From assembly GCF_016785185.1 (NCBI RefSeq), contig NZ_JAEKDY010000022.1: a stretch of DNA of 39,608 nt; one strand, 5' to 3'. Shown piece after piece: positions 15,370-24,151 of this stretch (its first letter is position 1; every line of letters begins with the position of its first letter). The position numbers were made by a program, and so were the translations under genes. The notes under the pieces were generated by a model, which worked only from the letters and a program-made list of their open reading frames with translations, was not told the DNA's origin and made no database searches. The stretch is from Heyndrickxia sporothermodurans (GTDB lineage: Bacteria > Bacillota > Bacilli > Bacillales > Bacillaceae_C).

Positions 15370-16320
15370 ATGATTAGAACATTAGCAGTTACGATAACTT
15401 ATGATTTACTACATGATGTTCCGCTTGAGGAACTATCTTCTTCCAAATACATTTGGTATTGGATAGATTTCGATCGTCCTACAGAGGAAGAAATTCTGAA
15501 ACTAAGAAATCCATTGAAATTTCATCCTTTGGCAATTGAGGACTGTATTCATAAACTTCAAAGGCCAAAATTAGATTATTACGAAGATCATACATTTTTT
15601 GTTATGCATAGTCTTCATCCCGATGAATTAGTAAAAGAAGAAATCAATATCTTTCTAGGAGAAAATTTCATCGTCACTTTTCACCATCACAAAGCAAAGG
15701 AAATTTTTGATGTATGGACTCGTTTTAGCGAAAGCGAATCCTTTGAAAATTGGGATTCGTATCATATTTTATATGAAGTGATGGACAAAATTGTTGATAA
15801 TTATTTTCCGATTATTTATAAGCTTGAAGATCGGCTTAACGAAATTGAGGACAATTCTAAAAATGAAACAATGGAAGTGTTGTTAGAGAGTTTATTTGAT
15901 ACGAGACATGATTTGCTTTCGATGCGAAATACAGTCACACCTATGAGCGATTTATTATATCGCATGTTAAATTCACACCGTTTAGAAGGGATTCAAAATA
16001 GAATCGCCTATTTTGCCGATATCCACGATCACTTGCTTAAACTTGCCGGAATGATTGATTCCAGTCGGGAATTAACGGCAGATATTAGAGACAGTTATCT
16101 TTCATTAAATGCACATCAAACCAATCGTGTCATGAAGGTTCTTACCGTCATTACCACCATCTTTATGCCGCTAACACTAATCGCAGGTATTTATGGAATG
16201 AACTTTGATTACATGCCCGAACTACATTGGAAATTTGGCTATTTCATCATTCTATTCATCATGTTTTTAATTGGAGCAGGAATGTCCGCATGGTTTATGA
16301 AAAAGGGTTGGTTTAAATAA
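15370..16320 (+). CDS. corA: CorA-family divalent cation (Mg/Co) channel
   Basis: A 316-residue protein with a long cytoplasmic N-terminal funnel rich in charged helices and two C-terminal membrane helices. The signature GMN is present in IAGIYGMNFDYMPE between the helices. The C-terminus is basic (WFMKKGWFK). CorA pentamers conduct Mg2+ inward. ATG 15370 follows TAAGGAGTATACCC, 27 bp after the CocE-type stop, so the two genes may be cotranscribed. A repeat A copy follows the gene. Confidence 0.93.
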   Translation: MIRTLAVTITYDLLHDVPLEELSSSKYIWYWIDFDRPTEEEILKLRNPLKFHPLAIEDCIHKLQRPKLDYYEDHTFFVMHSLHPDELVKEEINIFLGENFIVTFHHHKAKEIFDVWTRFSESESFENWDSYHILYEVMDKIVDNYFPIIYKLEDRLNEIEDNSKNETMEVLLESLFDTRHDLLSMRNTVTPMSDLLYRMLNSHRLEGIQNRIAYFADIHDHLLKLAGMIDSSRELTADIRDSYLSLNAHQTNRVMKVLTVITTIFMPLTLIAGIYGMNFDYMPELHWKFGYFIILFIMFLIGAGMSAWFMKKGWFK

Positions 16321-16352
16321 AAGTCTCTTTTAAAAAGGTTGTTGCTTTTAAC

Positions 16353-16493
16353 AAAGCGCAGAGTGGATTGGAGCGGAAGGTACGAGACTCCTGCGGGATC
16401 AGCTGGATAGATGAGACCCCGCAGGAGCGAAGCGACGAGGAGGCTCATCACCAGCCCCGCGGAAAGCGAGTACCTGCAGCGGAAAGGAACGGA
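16353..16493 (+). repeat. dispersed repeat family A, full copy 1
   Basis: About 140 bp, GC-rich against the AT-rich background. Begins AAAGCGCAGAGTGGATTGGA and ends GCAGCGGAAAGGAACGG. It is the reverse complement of the copies at 23979 and 26303 with scattered substitutions. CTCCTGCGGG and CCCGCAGGAG form a perfect 10-bp internal stem, so the transcript folds strongly. No coding capacity of its own. Confidence 0.85.
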
Positions 16494-16578
16494 CACTGTT
16501 TTTTTACATTTTCAATACCCGTATGACGTGGTAAAATATAAAATATTCAAAAGAGTGATATAAAAGGAGCTGATAAAT

Positions 16579-17205
16579 GTGTCTAACTTTCTTTTGTTTG
16601 CTTTTATGTGTATTTGCTTAATTATTTTACCAGGTCCTGATACCGCTATTACTACCAAAAATACATTAAGTTTCGGAAAACAAGGTGGATTTCAAACCCT
16701 TTTTGGAACGTGTTGCGCACTATGTGTTCATACTTTTGCTGTTATCGTTGGGCTATCAGCAATAATCGTTAAATCTGCTATTCTTTTTTCGATTATTAAA
16801 TATGCAGGAGCCATCTATTTAATCTATTTAGGGATAAAAACATTATTATCCATCAAGCAAGACATGAACAGTGATATGTCTGAAATAAAAAGCAGCAAAG
16901 GCCATTCGTTTTTTCTCCAAGGCTTTTTAACCAATTTACTGAACCCAAAAGTTGCCGTATTCTTTTTAACCTTTTTACCACAGTTTTTAAATCCAGCGGA
17001 GAATTCGTGGAGTCAATTTCTTATAATGGGAATCACATATATCGTTCTGACCGCGATTTGGTTCATTCTATATATTACATTAATTCAACGAATCAATGTC
17101 TTTATGAAAAAGCCGAAAACACAAAAATTTATTCAAGGGATCACAGGAGCAGTCTTAGTCGGATTTGCGATAAAACTTGCTTTTGAAAAGGCTGCTTTCA
17201 AATAG
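16579..17205 (+). CDS. LysE/RhtB-family amino acid exporter
   Basis: A 208-residue membrane protein with about six helices. The family signature ILPGPDTAITTKNTLSFGKQ lies after the first helix, and NLLNPKVAVFFLTFLPQF is the second conserved block. Members export amino acids or homoserine lactones by proton exchange. The start is GTG 16579 with AAAGGAGCTGATAAAT upstream. Substrate cannot be told from sequence. Confidence 0.9.
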   Translation: MSNFLLFAFMCICLIILPGPDTAITTKNTLSFGKQGGFQTLFGTCCALCVHTFAVIVGLSAIIVKSAILFSIIKYAGAIYLIYLGIKTLLSIKQDMNSDMSEIKSSKGHSFFLQGFLTNLLNPKVAVFFLTFLPQFLNPAENSWSQFLIMGITYIVLTAIWFILYITLIQRINVFMKKPKTQKFIQGITGAVLVGFAIKLAFEKAAFK

Positions 17206-17289
17206 GCGACAGATCCTGCATATAAATTTATAGTACTATTAAGAAAATTATGATAGAATGAAGTTAAGTTAATTATTTGGTTGGAGATT

Positions 17290-17347
17290 AGAGACCACAC
17301 AACATTTTAGTACGATTACTAATATGCTTGTTGTGGTCTCTTTTTGT
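17290..17347 (+). terminator. glpD leader terminator, candidate GlpP antitermination site
   Basis: AGAGACCAC pairs with GTGGTCTCT, an AAC/GTT step follows a 2-nt bulge, and an inner perfect stem TTAGTA-CGAT-TACTAA sits in the loop. The structure is followed by TTTTTGT. It lies 58 bp upstream of glpD with no gene before it to terminate except lysE 85 bp away. In B. subtilis glpD is controlled by GlpP antitermination at such a leader hairpin, which is the likely role here. Confidence 0.75.
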
Positions 17348-17404
17348 ATTCCTACTTTTATTACTTATGATTTAGGGAAACTATCTTAAAAAGGGGGAAT
17401 TCAA

Positions 17405-19078
17405 ATGGAAAACACTTTTTCAGAAATTACCCGAACTGAAAACTTTGAACAAATGAGCAAGGATAAATACGATCTTCTTATTATCGGTGGAGGAATTACC
17501 GGTGCTGGAATTGCTTTGGACGCTGTTACACGCGGCTTGAAAGTTGCTTTAGTAGAAATGCAGGATTTTGCTGCCGGAACATCAAGTCGTTCAACCAAAC
17601 TAATCCATGGAGGACTCCGTTATTTAAAACAATTTGAAATAAATGTTGTGAAAGAAGTAGGAAGAGAACGTGCCATTGTTTATGAAAATGGCCCGCATGT
17701 AACTACACCCGAATGGATGCTTCTTCCCTTCCATAAAGGGGGAACTTTCGGAGCTTTTACCACTTCGATCGGGCTGAAAGTTTATGACTTTTTAGCACAA
17801 GTAAAAAAAACAGAACGCCGGACAATGTTATCTGCTGAAGAAACATTACAGAAGGAACCGTTAATTAAAAAAGATGGACTAAAAGGTGGAGGCTATTATG
17901 TCGAGTACCGGACAGATGATGCGAGATTAACAATCGAAGTGATCAAAGCTGCCGTAGAAAATGGGGCAATTGTTGCTAACTATGTGAAAGCGGAACAATT
18001 CATTTATGATGAACGCAAAAAAATTATTGGTGTAATTGTTCGTGATTTATTAACAAATAAAGAAGTAGAAATTCATGCTGAAAAGTTTGTAAATGCTGCA
18101 GGACCTTGGGTCGATGAAGTAAGAGGAAAAGATTACGCGAAAAATAATAAACAATTACGATTAACGAAAGGAATTCATCTTGTTTTTGACCAATCTGTCT
18201 TCCCATTACGCCAAGCAGTTTATTTCGATACACCGGATGGACGAATGATTTTTGCTATTCCACGTGATGGTAAGACGTATGTAGGAACAACTGATACATT
18301 TTATGATAAAGATACAGCTCATCCAAAAATGCTTTCATCTGACCGTGATTATGTCATTAGTGTCATTAACTATATGTTCCCGGATGTAAAAATAACAAAA
18401 GATGATGTAGAGTCTAGCTGGGCAGGCGTTCGCCCGCTTATATACGAACAAGGCAAAGATCCTTCTGATATTTCAAGGAAGGATGAAATATGGGAAGCAG
18501 ATAGCGGCTTAATTACAATCGCCGGCGGTAAATTAACCGGGTACCGTAAGATGGCTGAAAATGTCGTTGATCTAGTGGCAAAAGAATTATGTGTCACACA
18601 GCAAAGGAATCTTAAACCTTGCCAAACGGTTCACTTTCCTATTTCTGGTGGGAATTTAGGCGGCTCGGCCAATTACAACTCGTTCATTACTAAAAAAGCA
18701 AATGAAGCTATTCAATTCGGTTTAACTGAAGAAGAAGGCTATGCACTTGCAAGTAAATATGGCACAAATGTTGATTATCTTTTCGACTATGCAAAGGATT
18801 ATCAGGAACTTGACGAGGATCAGTTAACGCCTTTTGTATATGCGCAACTGATGTACGCAATTGAAAAGGAAATGGTCCTAAAACCTGTTGACTTCTTTAT
18901 TCGCCGTACTGGAGCCTTATTTTTTAATATTAACTGGGTAAAAAAATGGAAAGAGCCTGTTCTTGCAAAAATGGAAGAAGTGTTTGGTTGGGATTCTGAA
19001 CAAACGAAAGAATATACCGCTGAATTAGAAAAAGAATTAAAAGATGCGGTTGTTCCTATTGACGAGCAAGGATTGTAA
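17405..19078 (+). CDS. glpD: aerobic glycerol-3-phosphate dehydrogenase GlpD
   Basis: A 557-residue FAD enzyme that oxidises glycerol-3-phosphate to dihydroxyacetone phosphate and passes electrons to menaquinone. The FAD-binding motif is LLIIGGGITGAGIALDA at residues 22-38. STKLIHGGLRYLKQFE and TYVGTTDTFYDKD are family signatures, and the C-terminal domain ends normally. ATG 17405 follows AAAAAGGGGGAATTCAA. It is a single-gene unit with its own leader terminator and a downstream hairpin at 19086-19114. Confidence 0.97.
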   Translation: MENTFSEITRTENFEQMSKDKYDLLIIGGGITGAGIALDAVTRGLKVALVEMQDFAAGTSSRSTKLIHGGLRYLKQFEINVVKEVGRERAIVYENGPHVTTPEWMLLPFHKGGTFGAFTTSIGLKVYDFLAQVKKTERRTMLSAEETLQKEPLIKKDGLKGGGYYVEYRTDDARLTIEVIKAAVENGAIVANYVKAEQFIYDERKKIIGVIVRDLLTNKEVEIHAEKFVNAAGPWVDEVRGKDYAKNNKQLRLTKGIHLVFDQSVFPLRQAVYFDTPDGRMIFAIPRDGKTYVGTTDTFYDKDTAHPKMLSSDRDYVISVINYMFPDVKITKDDVESSWAGVRPLIYEQGKDPSDISRKDEIWEADSGLITIAGGKLTGYRKMAENVVDLVAKELCVTQQRNLKPCQTVHFPISGGNLGGSANYNSFITKKANEAIQFGLTEEEGYALASKYGTNVDYLFDYAKDYQELDEDQLTPFVYAQLMYAIEKEMVLKPVDFFIRRTGALFFNINWVKKWKEPVLAKMEEVFGWDSEQTKEYTAELEKELKDAVVPIDEQGL

Positions 19079-19085
19079 AAGATTT

Positions 19086-19114
19086 AAGGGGGTGAACCCT
19101 AAATGTTCACCCTT
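19086..19114. terminator. bidirectional terminator after glpD
   Basis: AAGGGGGTGAAC pairs with GTTCACCCTT around CCTAAAT. It lies between the convergent ends of glpD and the PCYCGC lipoprotein gene. Confidence 0.7.
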
Positions 19115-19115
19115 A

Positions 19116-19610
19116 TTATACTTCCGGCATTGGTGTCGGTGTTGGTTTAGCATAGCCTTCCTTATATTTTTCATCTATACTTTTGCGAATCTCTTTCATT
19201 GATTTGCCTTTATTGTAATCAACGATTGATTGTGCCGCTATTTCTAAGCATACATCACAATTCACTCCATGTTCATCCCAAACAATGGCCCCATTTTTTT
19301 TATTCTCTTGTATAAAGCAATCATAATTGTCCTTGTGTCCCATCTCTCCACAACCACAATAACATGGCATATGCTCTAATAATTCCTGATGTGAGGCAGC
19401 AGCTTGATAGATCGTTTGCACTGTTTCAGATGTATTATTCAAAAACGTTGGTAAAACATCTTTACTCGCCGTCTCTTCACCTATTGGCATTGTATGCTCT
19501 GCTGTTTTCTTTTTTGGGGATTCCTTGCTTTCATTTTTAGTACTACTGCAAGCTGAAAGAACAAGAATCACAGCAAAAAGCGTCAGAAGGATTCTATTTT
19601 TTCTATACAT
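19116..19610 (-). CDS. PCYCGC-motif lipoprotein
   Basis: About 164 residues. A lipoprotein signal (MYRKNRILLTLFAVILVLSAC) is followed by a Ser/Lys-rich linker. The core holds MPCYCGCGEMGHKDNYDC and, about 25 residues later, NCDVC; this six-cysteine arrangement defines the PCYCGC family of Bacillaceae membrane-anchored proteins. Function is not established; metal or haem handling outside the membrane is a guess from the cysteines. ATG 19610 has AAGGATGG at good spacing; ATG 19619 is too near to it. The end is proline-rich (PTPTPMPEV). It stands divergent from flavohaemoglobin. Confidence 0.85.
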   Translation of the reverse strand: MYRKNRILLTLFAVILVLSACSSTKNESKESPKKKTAEHTMPIGEETASKDVLPTFLNNTSETVQTIYQAAASHQELLEHMPCYCGCGEMGHKDNYDCFIQENKKNGAIVWDEHGVNCDVCLEIAAQSIVDYNKGKSMKEIRKSIDEKYKEGYAKPTPTPMPEV

Positions 19611-19711
19611 ATTTTCCATCCTTTCGAGGAATTAACTTATCTATATTTTAAAAATAATTATAAAGGGAAACAAGCTGTATGGAAGAAATGACATAAATTG
19701 ATCACACCCTA

Positions 19712-19729
19712 ACTAATATTCCCATTAGT
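19712..19729. promoter_or_regulatory. 18-bp palindrome upstream of flavohaemoglobin, candidate operator
   Basis: ACTAAT-ATTCCC-ATTAGT has perfect 6-bp arms. It lies in the 5' region of hmp and 100 bp from the divergent lipoprotein start. Its TACT...AGTA-like edges recall operators of HxlR/DUF24-type redox repressors. No repressor gene is nearby. Confidence 0.4.
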
Positions 19730-19793
19730 AAATCGTTTGTATAAGGGGAAAATATCAAATGTATTTATTCAGCTTTGGAAAGGATTGAAACCT

Positions 19794-21074
19794 TTGAATC
19801 AAGCAATAGATGAAAAACATGAATGGAAAGATATACTAAATACTGTAAAAAAATTAGACCCAAAAAAATTAGAAATCGTTAAAGCAACCCTTCCGATCGT
19901 TCAAGAACATGGTGAAAAAATTACGAAGCGATTTTATAAAAGATTATTTGAAAATCATCCCGAGTTGAAAAATGTTTTTAATATGACACACCAAATTACT
20001 GGCCATCAACCGAAAGCATTAGCAAATGCCGTATATGCAGCTGCTGCTAATATTGAAGATATGAGTGCCATTATGCCTGCTTTAGAACGAATTGGGCAAA
20101 AACATCGAAGTTTACAAATTAAACCGGAGCAATATCCAATTGTTGGCGAAAATTTATTAGGCGCGATAAAAGAAGTGCTTGGCGATGCAGCAACAGATGA
20201 GATTATCGATGCCTGGGCAGATGCATATGAAGTGATTTCCGATGTATTTATCCGGATGGAAAACCGTTTATATAAAACAGCAGAAACCCAGCCCGGGGGC
20301 TGGGCCGGATTCAAAGACTTTATTATTGATCGTAAAGTGGAGGAAAGTGAAGTGATCACTTCATTCTACTTAAAGCCTAAGGATGGAAAAGAATTACCTC
20401 AATATATACCAGGACAATATATTACCGTAAAAATTGATATTGAAAAAGAGAAGTACACTCATTTACGGCAATACAGTTTATCCGATCGTCCTGGAAATGA
20501 TTATTATCGTATCAGTGTAAAACGGGAAGATCCAAAATCGGAAGAACTTCCTCCGGGAGTTGTTTCGACGGATTTACATGAACTATTTAACGAAGGGGAT
20601 ATTCTCCCTATTTCCGCTCCTGCCGGTGATTTCTACCTCGATATGAATAGTAACACTCCTGTTGTTTTAATTTGCGGAGGAGTGGGAATTACGCCATTAA
20701 TGAGTATGCTAAATACGATTATTGAGAAACAACCGGACAGAAAAGTATATTTTATTCATGCTGTAATGAATGGAAAAGTTCAAGCGTTTAAAGACTATAT
20801 TAAAGAAGTAGCTGCTAAGAACTCTAATGTTGAAGCATATTCCATTTACTCACACCCAACGGACGAAGACAGAAAAAATAAAGCCTTCGATAAAGAAGGG
20901 TTTATTACATTAGAATGGATGAAAGAAATATTGCCAAATCATGATTCGCAATTCTATTTCTGTGGTCCGGAGCCTTTCATGAAGGTTGTGAATCGCGCGT
21001 TGTTAGACTGGGTTGTTCCTAAAGAGAATATTCATTATGAATTCTTTGGGTCTTTCGGAGATTTAGAAGGCTAA
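19794..21074 (+). CDS. hmp: flavohaemoglobin (nitric oxide dioxygenase)
   Basis: About 426 residues. The globin domain starts LDPKKLEIVKATLPIVQEHG and holds the haem region HQPKALANAVYAAA; the FAD domain has LRQYSLSD and the NAD domain VVLICGGVGITPLMSML and FYFCGPEPFM. The C-terminal EFFGSFGDL is typical. It converts NO and O2 to nitrate with NAD(P)H. Usual family proteins start at LDPKKL, so an N-terminal extension of about 25 residues or more is present. TTG 19794 has GGAAAGGA upstream; TTG 19737 is an alternative. An ATG at 19759 with AAGGGGA opens only a nine-codon frame (MYLFSFGKD), either a leader peptide or the result of a frameshift. Confidence 0.93.
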   Translation: MNQAIDEKHEWKDILNTVKKLDPKKLEIVKATLPIVQEHGEKITKRFYKRLFENHPELKNVFNMTHQITGHQPKALANAVYAAAANIEDMSAIMPALERIGQKHRSLQIKPEQYPIVGENLLGAIKEVLGDAATDEIIDAWADAYEVISDVFIRMENRLYKTAETQPGGWAGFKDFIIDRKVEESEVITSFYLKPKDGKELPQYIPGQYITVKIDIEKEKYTHLRQYSLSDRPGNDYYRISVKREDPKSEELPPGVVSTDLHELFNEGDILPISAPAGDFYLDMNSNTPVVLICGGVGITPLMSMLNTIIEKQPDRKVYFIHAVMNGKVQAFKDYIKEVAAKNSNVEAYSIYSHPTDEDRKNKAFDKEGFITLEWMKEILPNHDSQFYFCGPEPFMKVVNRALLDWVVPKENIHYEFFGSFGDLEG

Positions 21075-21109
21075 AGTAAAAAAAAGGTTGTCAACCCTTT
21101 TTTACTTTT
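21073..21109. terminator. bidirectional terminator between hmp and spoVR
   Basis: AAAGTAAAAAA-AAGGTTG pairs with CAACCC-TTTTTTACTTT. It directly joins the two convergent stop codons (21074 and 21110). Confidence 0.75.
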
Positions 21110-22525
21110 TCATAAATATTTCCTTTGTACACTACGTCCATCATACGTAAATAACATTTCCTTATTTTCTACAATCGATTCTAAATGAACTGTTCTTCCC
21201 CATATTTGATATATATATGGCAAGACCTTTTCTAAATATTTTAAATCTAATTCGATCCCCTCATACCAATGCTTTAAATACAATTCACCATTTTTCATAT
21301 AATCGCCATCATTTACTGTAATATATGGAAAACCGCCATTAACACGGCTATTTACTAGCTGGTCACGGACTTTTTTCCAATCTTTATCAACAATTTTATA
21401 ATCGCGGCCTTGCTTTTGGAAAAGATACATATCCTCTCGCATAACCAAATCTTTCGTTAAATAATTCCTAAGAAAGGAAATATCCCCTTCAATTTCACGC
21501 ACTTCAAACATTTTTTCTCGTCCTGAACCCGGTTTTTCTCCGCGTTTGATCATTTCTTCGGTCGGATTATTGTATCGCTCCTCAATATCTTCAAAAATTT
21601 TCACACCTAAATAATACGGGTTAATTCCTGTTTTGGATGGTTGGACGACGCCTGCGTTTAATTTAGCAAATTCAATTGCTTCATCACTTGTTAAATCCAT
21701 TTCACGAAGGATTCGTTGATGCCAATACGATGCCCAGCCTTCATTCATGATTTTTGTTTCCAGCTGCGGCCAAAAATAAAGCATTTCTTCACGAATCATT
21801 GTCATAATATCCCTTTGCCAATCCGTTAATTCACGGCTGTATTGTTCGATAAACAACATAATATCTTTTTCAGGTTGTGGAGGAAATTTCTTTATTTTTT
21901 TCTTTGGCTTAGGTTTTTTATCTTGTTTCTCATCTAACGACCATAAATCATCATAGGGTGAGGACGTTTTTTTCTCTTCTTCCCACTCCTCTTCCTCTTC
22001 AATCGACCAAGTTAGTTTCGGCCTCATAAGCGATGGATCAATATGTTCTTCAATAGCAAGGACAGCATCGATAAATTTTTCCACTTCACTTTTTCCGTAT
22101 TTAATTTCATATGCGCGAATTCGTTCTGCAGTAGCTGACATACTTTCAACCATGTCTCGCTTCGTATTTTGAAAGCGAACATTGTTTTTGAAAAAATCAC
22201 AGTGTGCCAGAACATGTGCAACAATTAATTTGTTTTGAATAAGTGAGTTGGAATCTAGTAAGAAGGCATAGCATGGATTTGAATTGATAACTAATTCGTA
22301 AATTTTACTAAGTCCCAAATCATAATGAAGTTTCATTTTAAAAAATTGTTTTCCAAAGCTCCAATGCGAAAATCGAGTAGGCATTCCATAGGCTCCAAAC
22401 GTATAAATGATATCTGCCGGGCAGATTTCATAACGCATCGGATAAAAATCTAAACCGAAACCAGTCGCAATTTCGGTTATTTCAGATATTGCATATTCCA
22501 AGGCTTTTTCTTCTTCATGATTCAT
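21110..22525 (-). CDS. spoVR: SpoVR family protein (spore cortex)
   Basis: A 471-residue cytoplasmic protein. Seen: GLDFYPMRYEICPADIIYTF and GMPTRFSHWSFGKQF near the N-terminus, MNEGWASYWHQRILREMDL in the middle, YYLGVKIFEDIEERY and a long conserved C-terminal half. All are SpoVR hallmarks. Loss of SpoVR affects cortex formation in B. subtilis; its biochemical action is not settled. A charged insert (EEEEEWEEEKK then a run of KPKPKKKIKK, residues about 180-220) separates the N-terminal part from the rest and is probably a flexible linker. ATG 22525 with GGGGGAT is the start, not the TTG one codon upstream. Confidence 0.95.
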   Translation of the reverse strand: MNHEEEKALEYAISEITEIATGFGLDFYPMRYEICPADIIYTFGAYGMPTRFSHWSFGKQFFKMKLHYDLGLSKIYELVINSNPCYAFLLDSNSLIQNKLIVAHVLAHCDFFKNNVRFQNTKRDMVESMSATAERIRAYEIKYGKSEVEKFIDAVLAIEEHIDPSLMRPKLTWSIEEEEEWEEEKKTSSPYDDLWSLDEKQDKKPKPKKKIKKFPPQPEKDIMLFIEQYSRELTDWQRDIMTMIREEMLYFWPQLETKIMNEGWASYWHQRILREMDLTSDEAIEFAKLNAGVVQPSKTGINPYYLGVKIFEDIEERYNNPTEEMIKRGEKPGSGREKMFEVREIEGDISFLRNYLTKDLVMREDMYLFQKQGRDYKIVDKDWKKVRDQLVNSRVNGGFPYITVNDGDYMKNGELYLKHWYEGIELDLKYLEKVLPYIYQIWGRTVHLESIVENKEMLFTYDGRSVQRKYL

Positions 22526-22655
22526 CAATATCCCCCTTTTCCTCGGTCTCCATTATTTAATAGAGAACACTGTTAAGGAACTATCCTCTTACAACAATGT
22601 ATGAAGGACATAGAAAAATCATGTAGTTGAATTCGTACCATTATTTTACTAATAA

Positions 22656-23888
22656 TTATTGGTTATATATATCTATTACATCTTCCCAGTCCCTTTTTTC
22701 ATAATAATCAGGTACTGTATCAATTTGTTTAATATAGATTTTCGCCATCTCCCCATTAGGCTTAGCCATCCACAGATCTGTCGTTTTTCGATTTGAACGA
22801 AGCCAGGTTAGTCGATTGATAGTAGAAATATAGGTAGGGTGATAATCTCCAAATCCTTTATTAGGAGATGTAATCTTTGCCTGCTCATTCTGTTTTGTAT
22901 CGATTTTGTATAAAGATGGAAGCGGTCTTTTCTTAGGATTATTCGACCATTCCGTCTCCTTCGCTCTCGATACTGTAAGAAGCGATGGATTTTGCCAAGT
23001 AAAATCCCAATCGACAAAGCCTTTAGGGGTAAAGGAGTTCGTTTTTAAAGCCGGCAATATCTTTATATTTAAATGCTTATTTTCAATGGCCATTCTTCCT
23101 TCGCCGCCGATGTATGCTAAATAATTTTTATCTGGTGCCCATTGAAACCATGATTCGTTTAATATCATATCTTCAAGCTTTGTAAAGTTCGTTCCGTCTG
23201 TTCGGATAATGCAAAGCATATCGTTGTCCATCGACCAGGAAGCCGTTGGTGTAGCCAAAAAAGCTATCCACATACCATTAGCCGACCATTTAAAACGGCT
23301 CGTTTGAATGGCAAAAAAGTCAGAAGATTGTTTAGGTAATGTATAGAAATGCTCCATTTTGGCAGGGTCCATTTTGGCATCAATTGGAATTTTGTATAAT
23401 TCTACACTTGTCCAACCTGTTGGCAGCAAATTCGATATCGAAGAGGCTAAAAATTCCTTTCCGTTTGGAAACCATGAATAATTGCCTACACCGGATGCCA
23501 CATTTTCAAATCCTTTATTTCGTTTTTCTACATCAATCGTGTTAATATCATTAAAAATTTGAAAGGCAATAATATTCTTTTTCGGGGACCATTGATAATT
23601 TGAAGCTTCTCCCCCGTATAAGCGAATTTGCTTTTTTGATTGTGTATTATATGTCCAGAGCTCTTTTCCTTTTTTAAAGGCTATCCACTTACCGTCTGCT
23701 GACCATTTTGGACCGCTTACATTTCCTTCTTTTGTGATTTGTTGTTCTTTATTTCCTACTTTGATCCATAAATTCGTGTGTCTTATAAATGCTATTTTGA
23801 CCGATTCTATTTTTGCGAATAGTGGATCTGTATTTGTAAAAAGAAAGAATCCAATCATTATAGCTATTATCCAGTATTTCTTTTTCAT
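22656..23888 (-). CDS. exported TolB-like beta-propeller (PD40/WD40-like) protein
   Basis: A 410-residue protein with a Sec signal peptide (MKKKYWIIAIMIGFFLFTNT, cleavage near DPLFA). Repeated W-S-DG-WIAF blocks are seen: GPKWSADGKWIAFKKG, NYQWSPKKNIIAFQ, NYSWFPNGKEFLASS, RFKWSANGMWIAFLA, WFQWAPDKNYLAYIG. These are PD40-type blades, giving about six. No lipobox or cell-wall anchor, so it is secreted or loosely held. Function unknown; propellers of this sort usually bind protein or glycan. ATG 23888 follows GGTGAGTAC. Confidence 0.8.
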   Translation of the reverse strand: MKKKYWIIAIMIGFFLFTNTDPLFAKIESVKIAFIRHTNLWIKVGNKEQQITKEGNVSGPKWSADGKWIAFKKGKELWTYNTQSKKQIRLYGGEASNYQWSPKKNIIAFQIFNDINTIDVEKRNKGFENVASGVGNYSWFPNGKEFLASSISNLLPTGWTSVELYKIPIDAKMDPAKMEHFYTLPKQSSDFFAIQTSRFKWSANGMWIAFLATPTASWSMDNDMLCIIRTDGTNFTKLEDMILNESWFQWAPDKNYLAYIGGEGRMAIENKHLNIKILPALKTNSFTPKGFVDWDFTWQNPSLLTVSRAKETEWSNNPKKRPLPSLYKIDTKQNEQAKITSPNKGFGDYHPTYISTINRLTWLRSNRKTTDLWMAKPNGEMAKIYIKQIDTVPDYYEKRDWEDVIDIYNQ

Positions 23889-23978
23889 GTACTCACCTTC
23901 CCGACAAAAATTCTTCCATTACTTAGTTTCGCCTTTTTGTTGGGAAATATTTCGGTTTTTTAGGTTGTTTTCAATGGT

Positions 23979-24118
23979 CCGTTCCTTTCCGCTGCAGGTA
24001 CTCGCTTTTTCGCGGTTCTGCGATGAGCCTCCTCGTCGCTTCGCTCCTGCGGGGTCTCATCTGTCCAGCTGATCCCGCAGGAGTCTCGTACCTTCCGCTC
24101 CAATCCACTCTGTGCTTT
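23979..24118 (-). repeat. dispersed repeat family A, full copy 2
   Basis: Begins CCGTTCCTTTCCGCTGCAGG and ends CGCTCCAATCCACTCTGTGC, reverse orientation to copy 1. The internal CTCCTGCGGG/CCCGCAGGAG stem is conserved. It fills the gap between the propeller gene and the MFS-like gene and carries no gene. Confidence 0.85.
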
Positions 24119-24151
24119 TTAAAAGTAACATTTTTTTGAAAAGATGCTTTT

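Noticed and set aside
16239..16496. Minus-strand reading frame of 85 codons across corA end and repeat A
   Set aside because: It runs antisense to corA and through the repeat; similar frames through the other copies differ in sequence and have no ribosome site.
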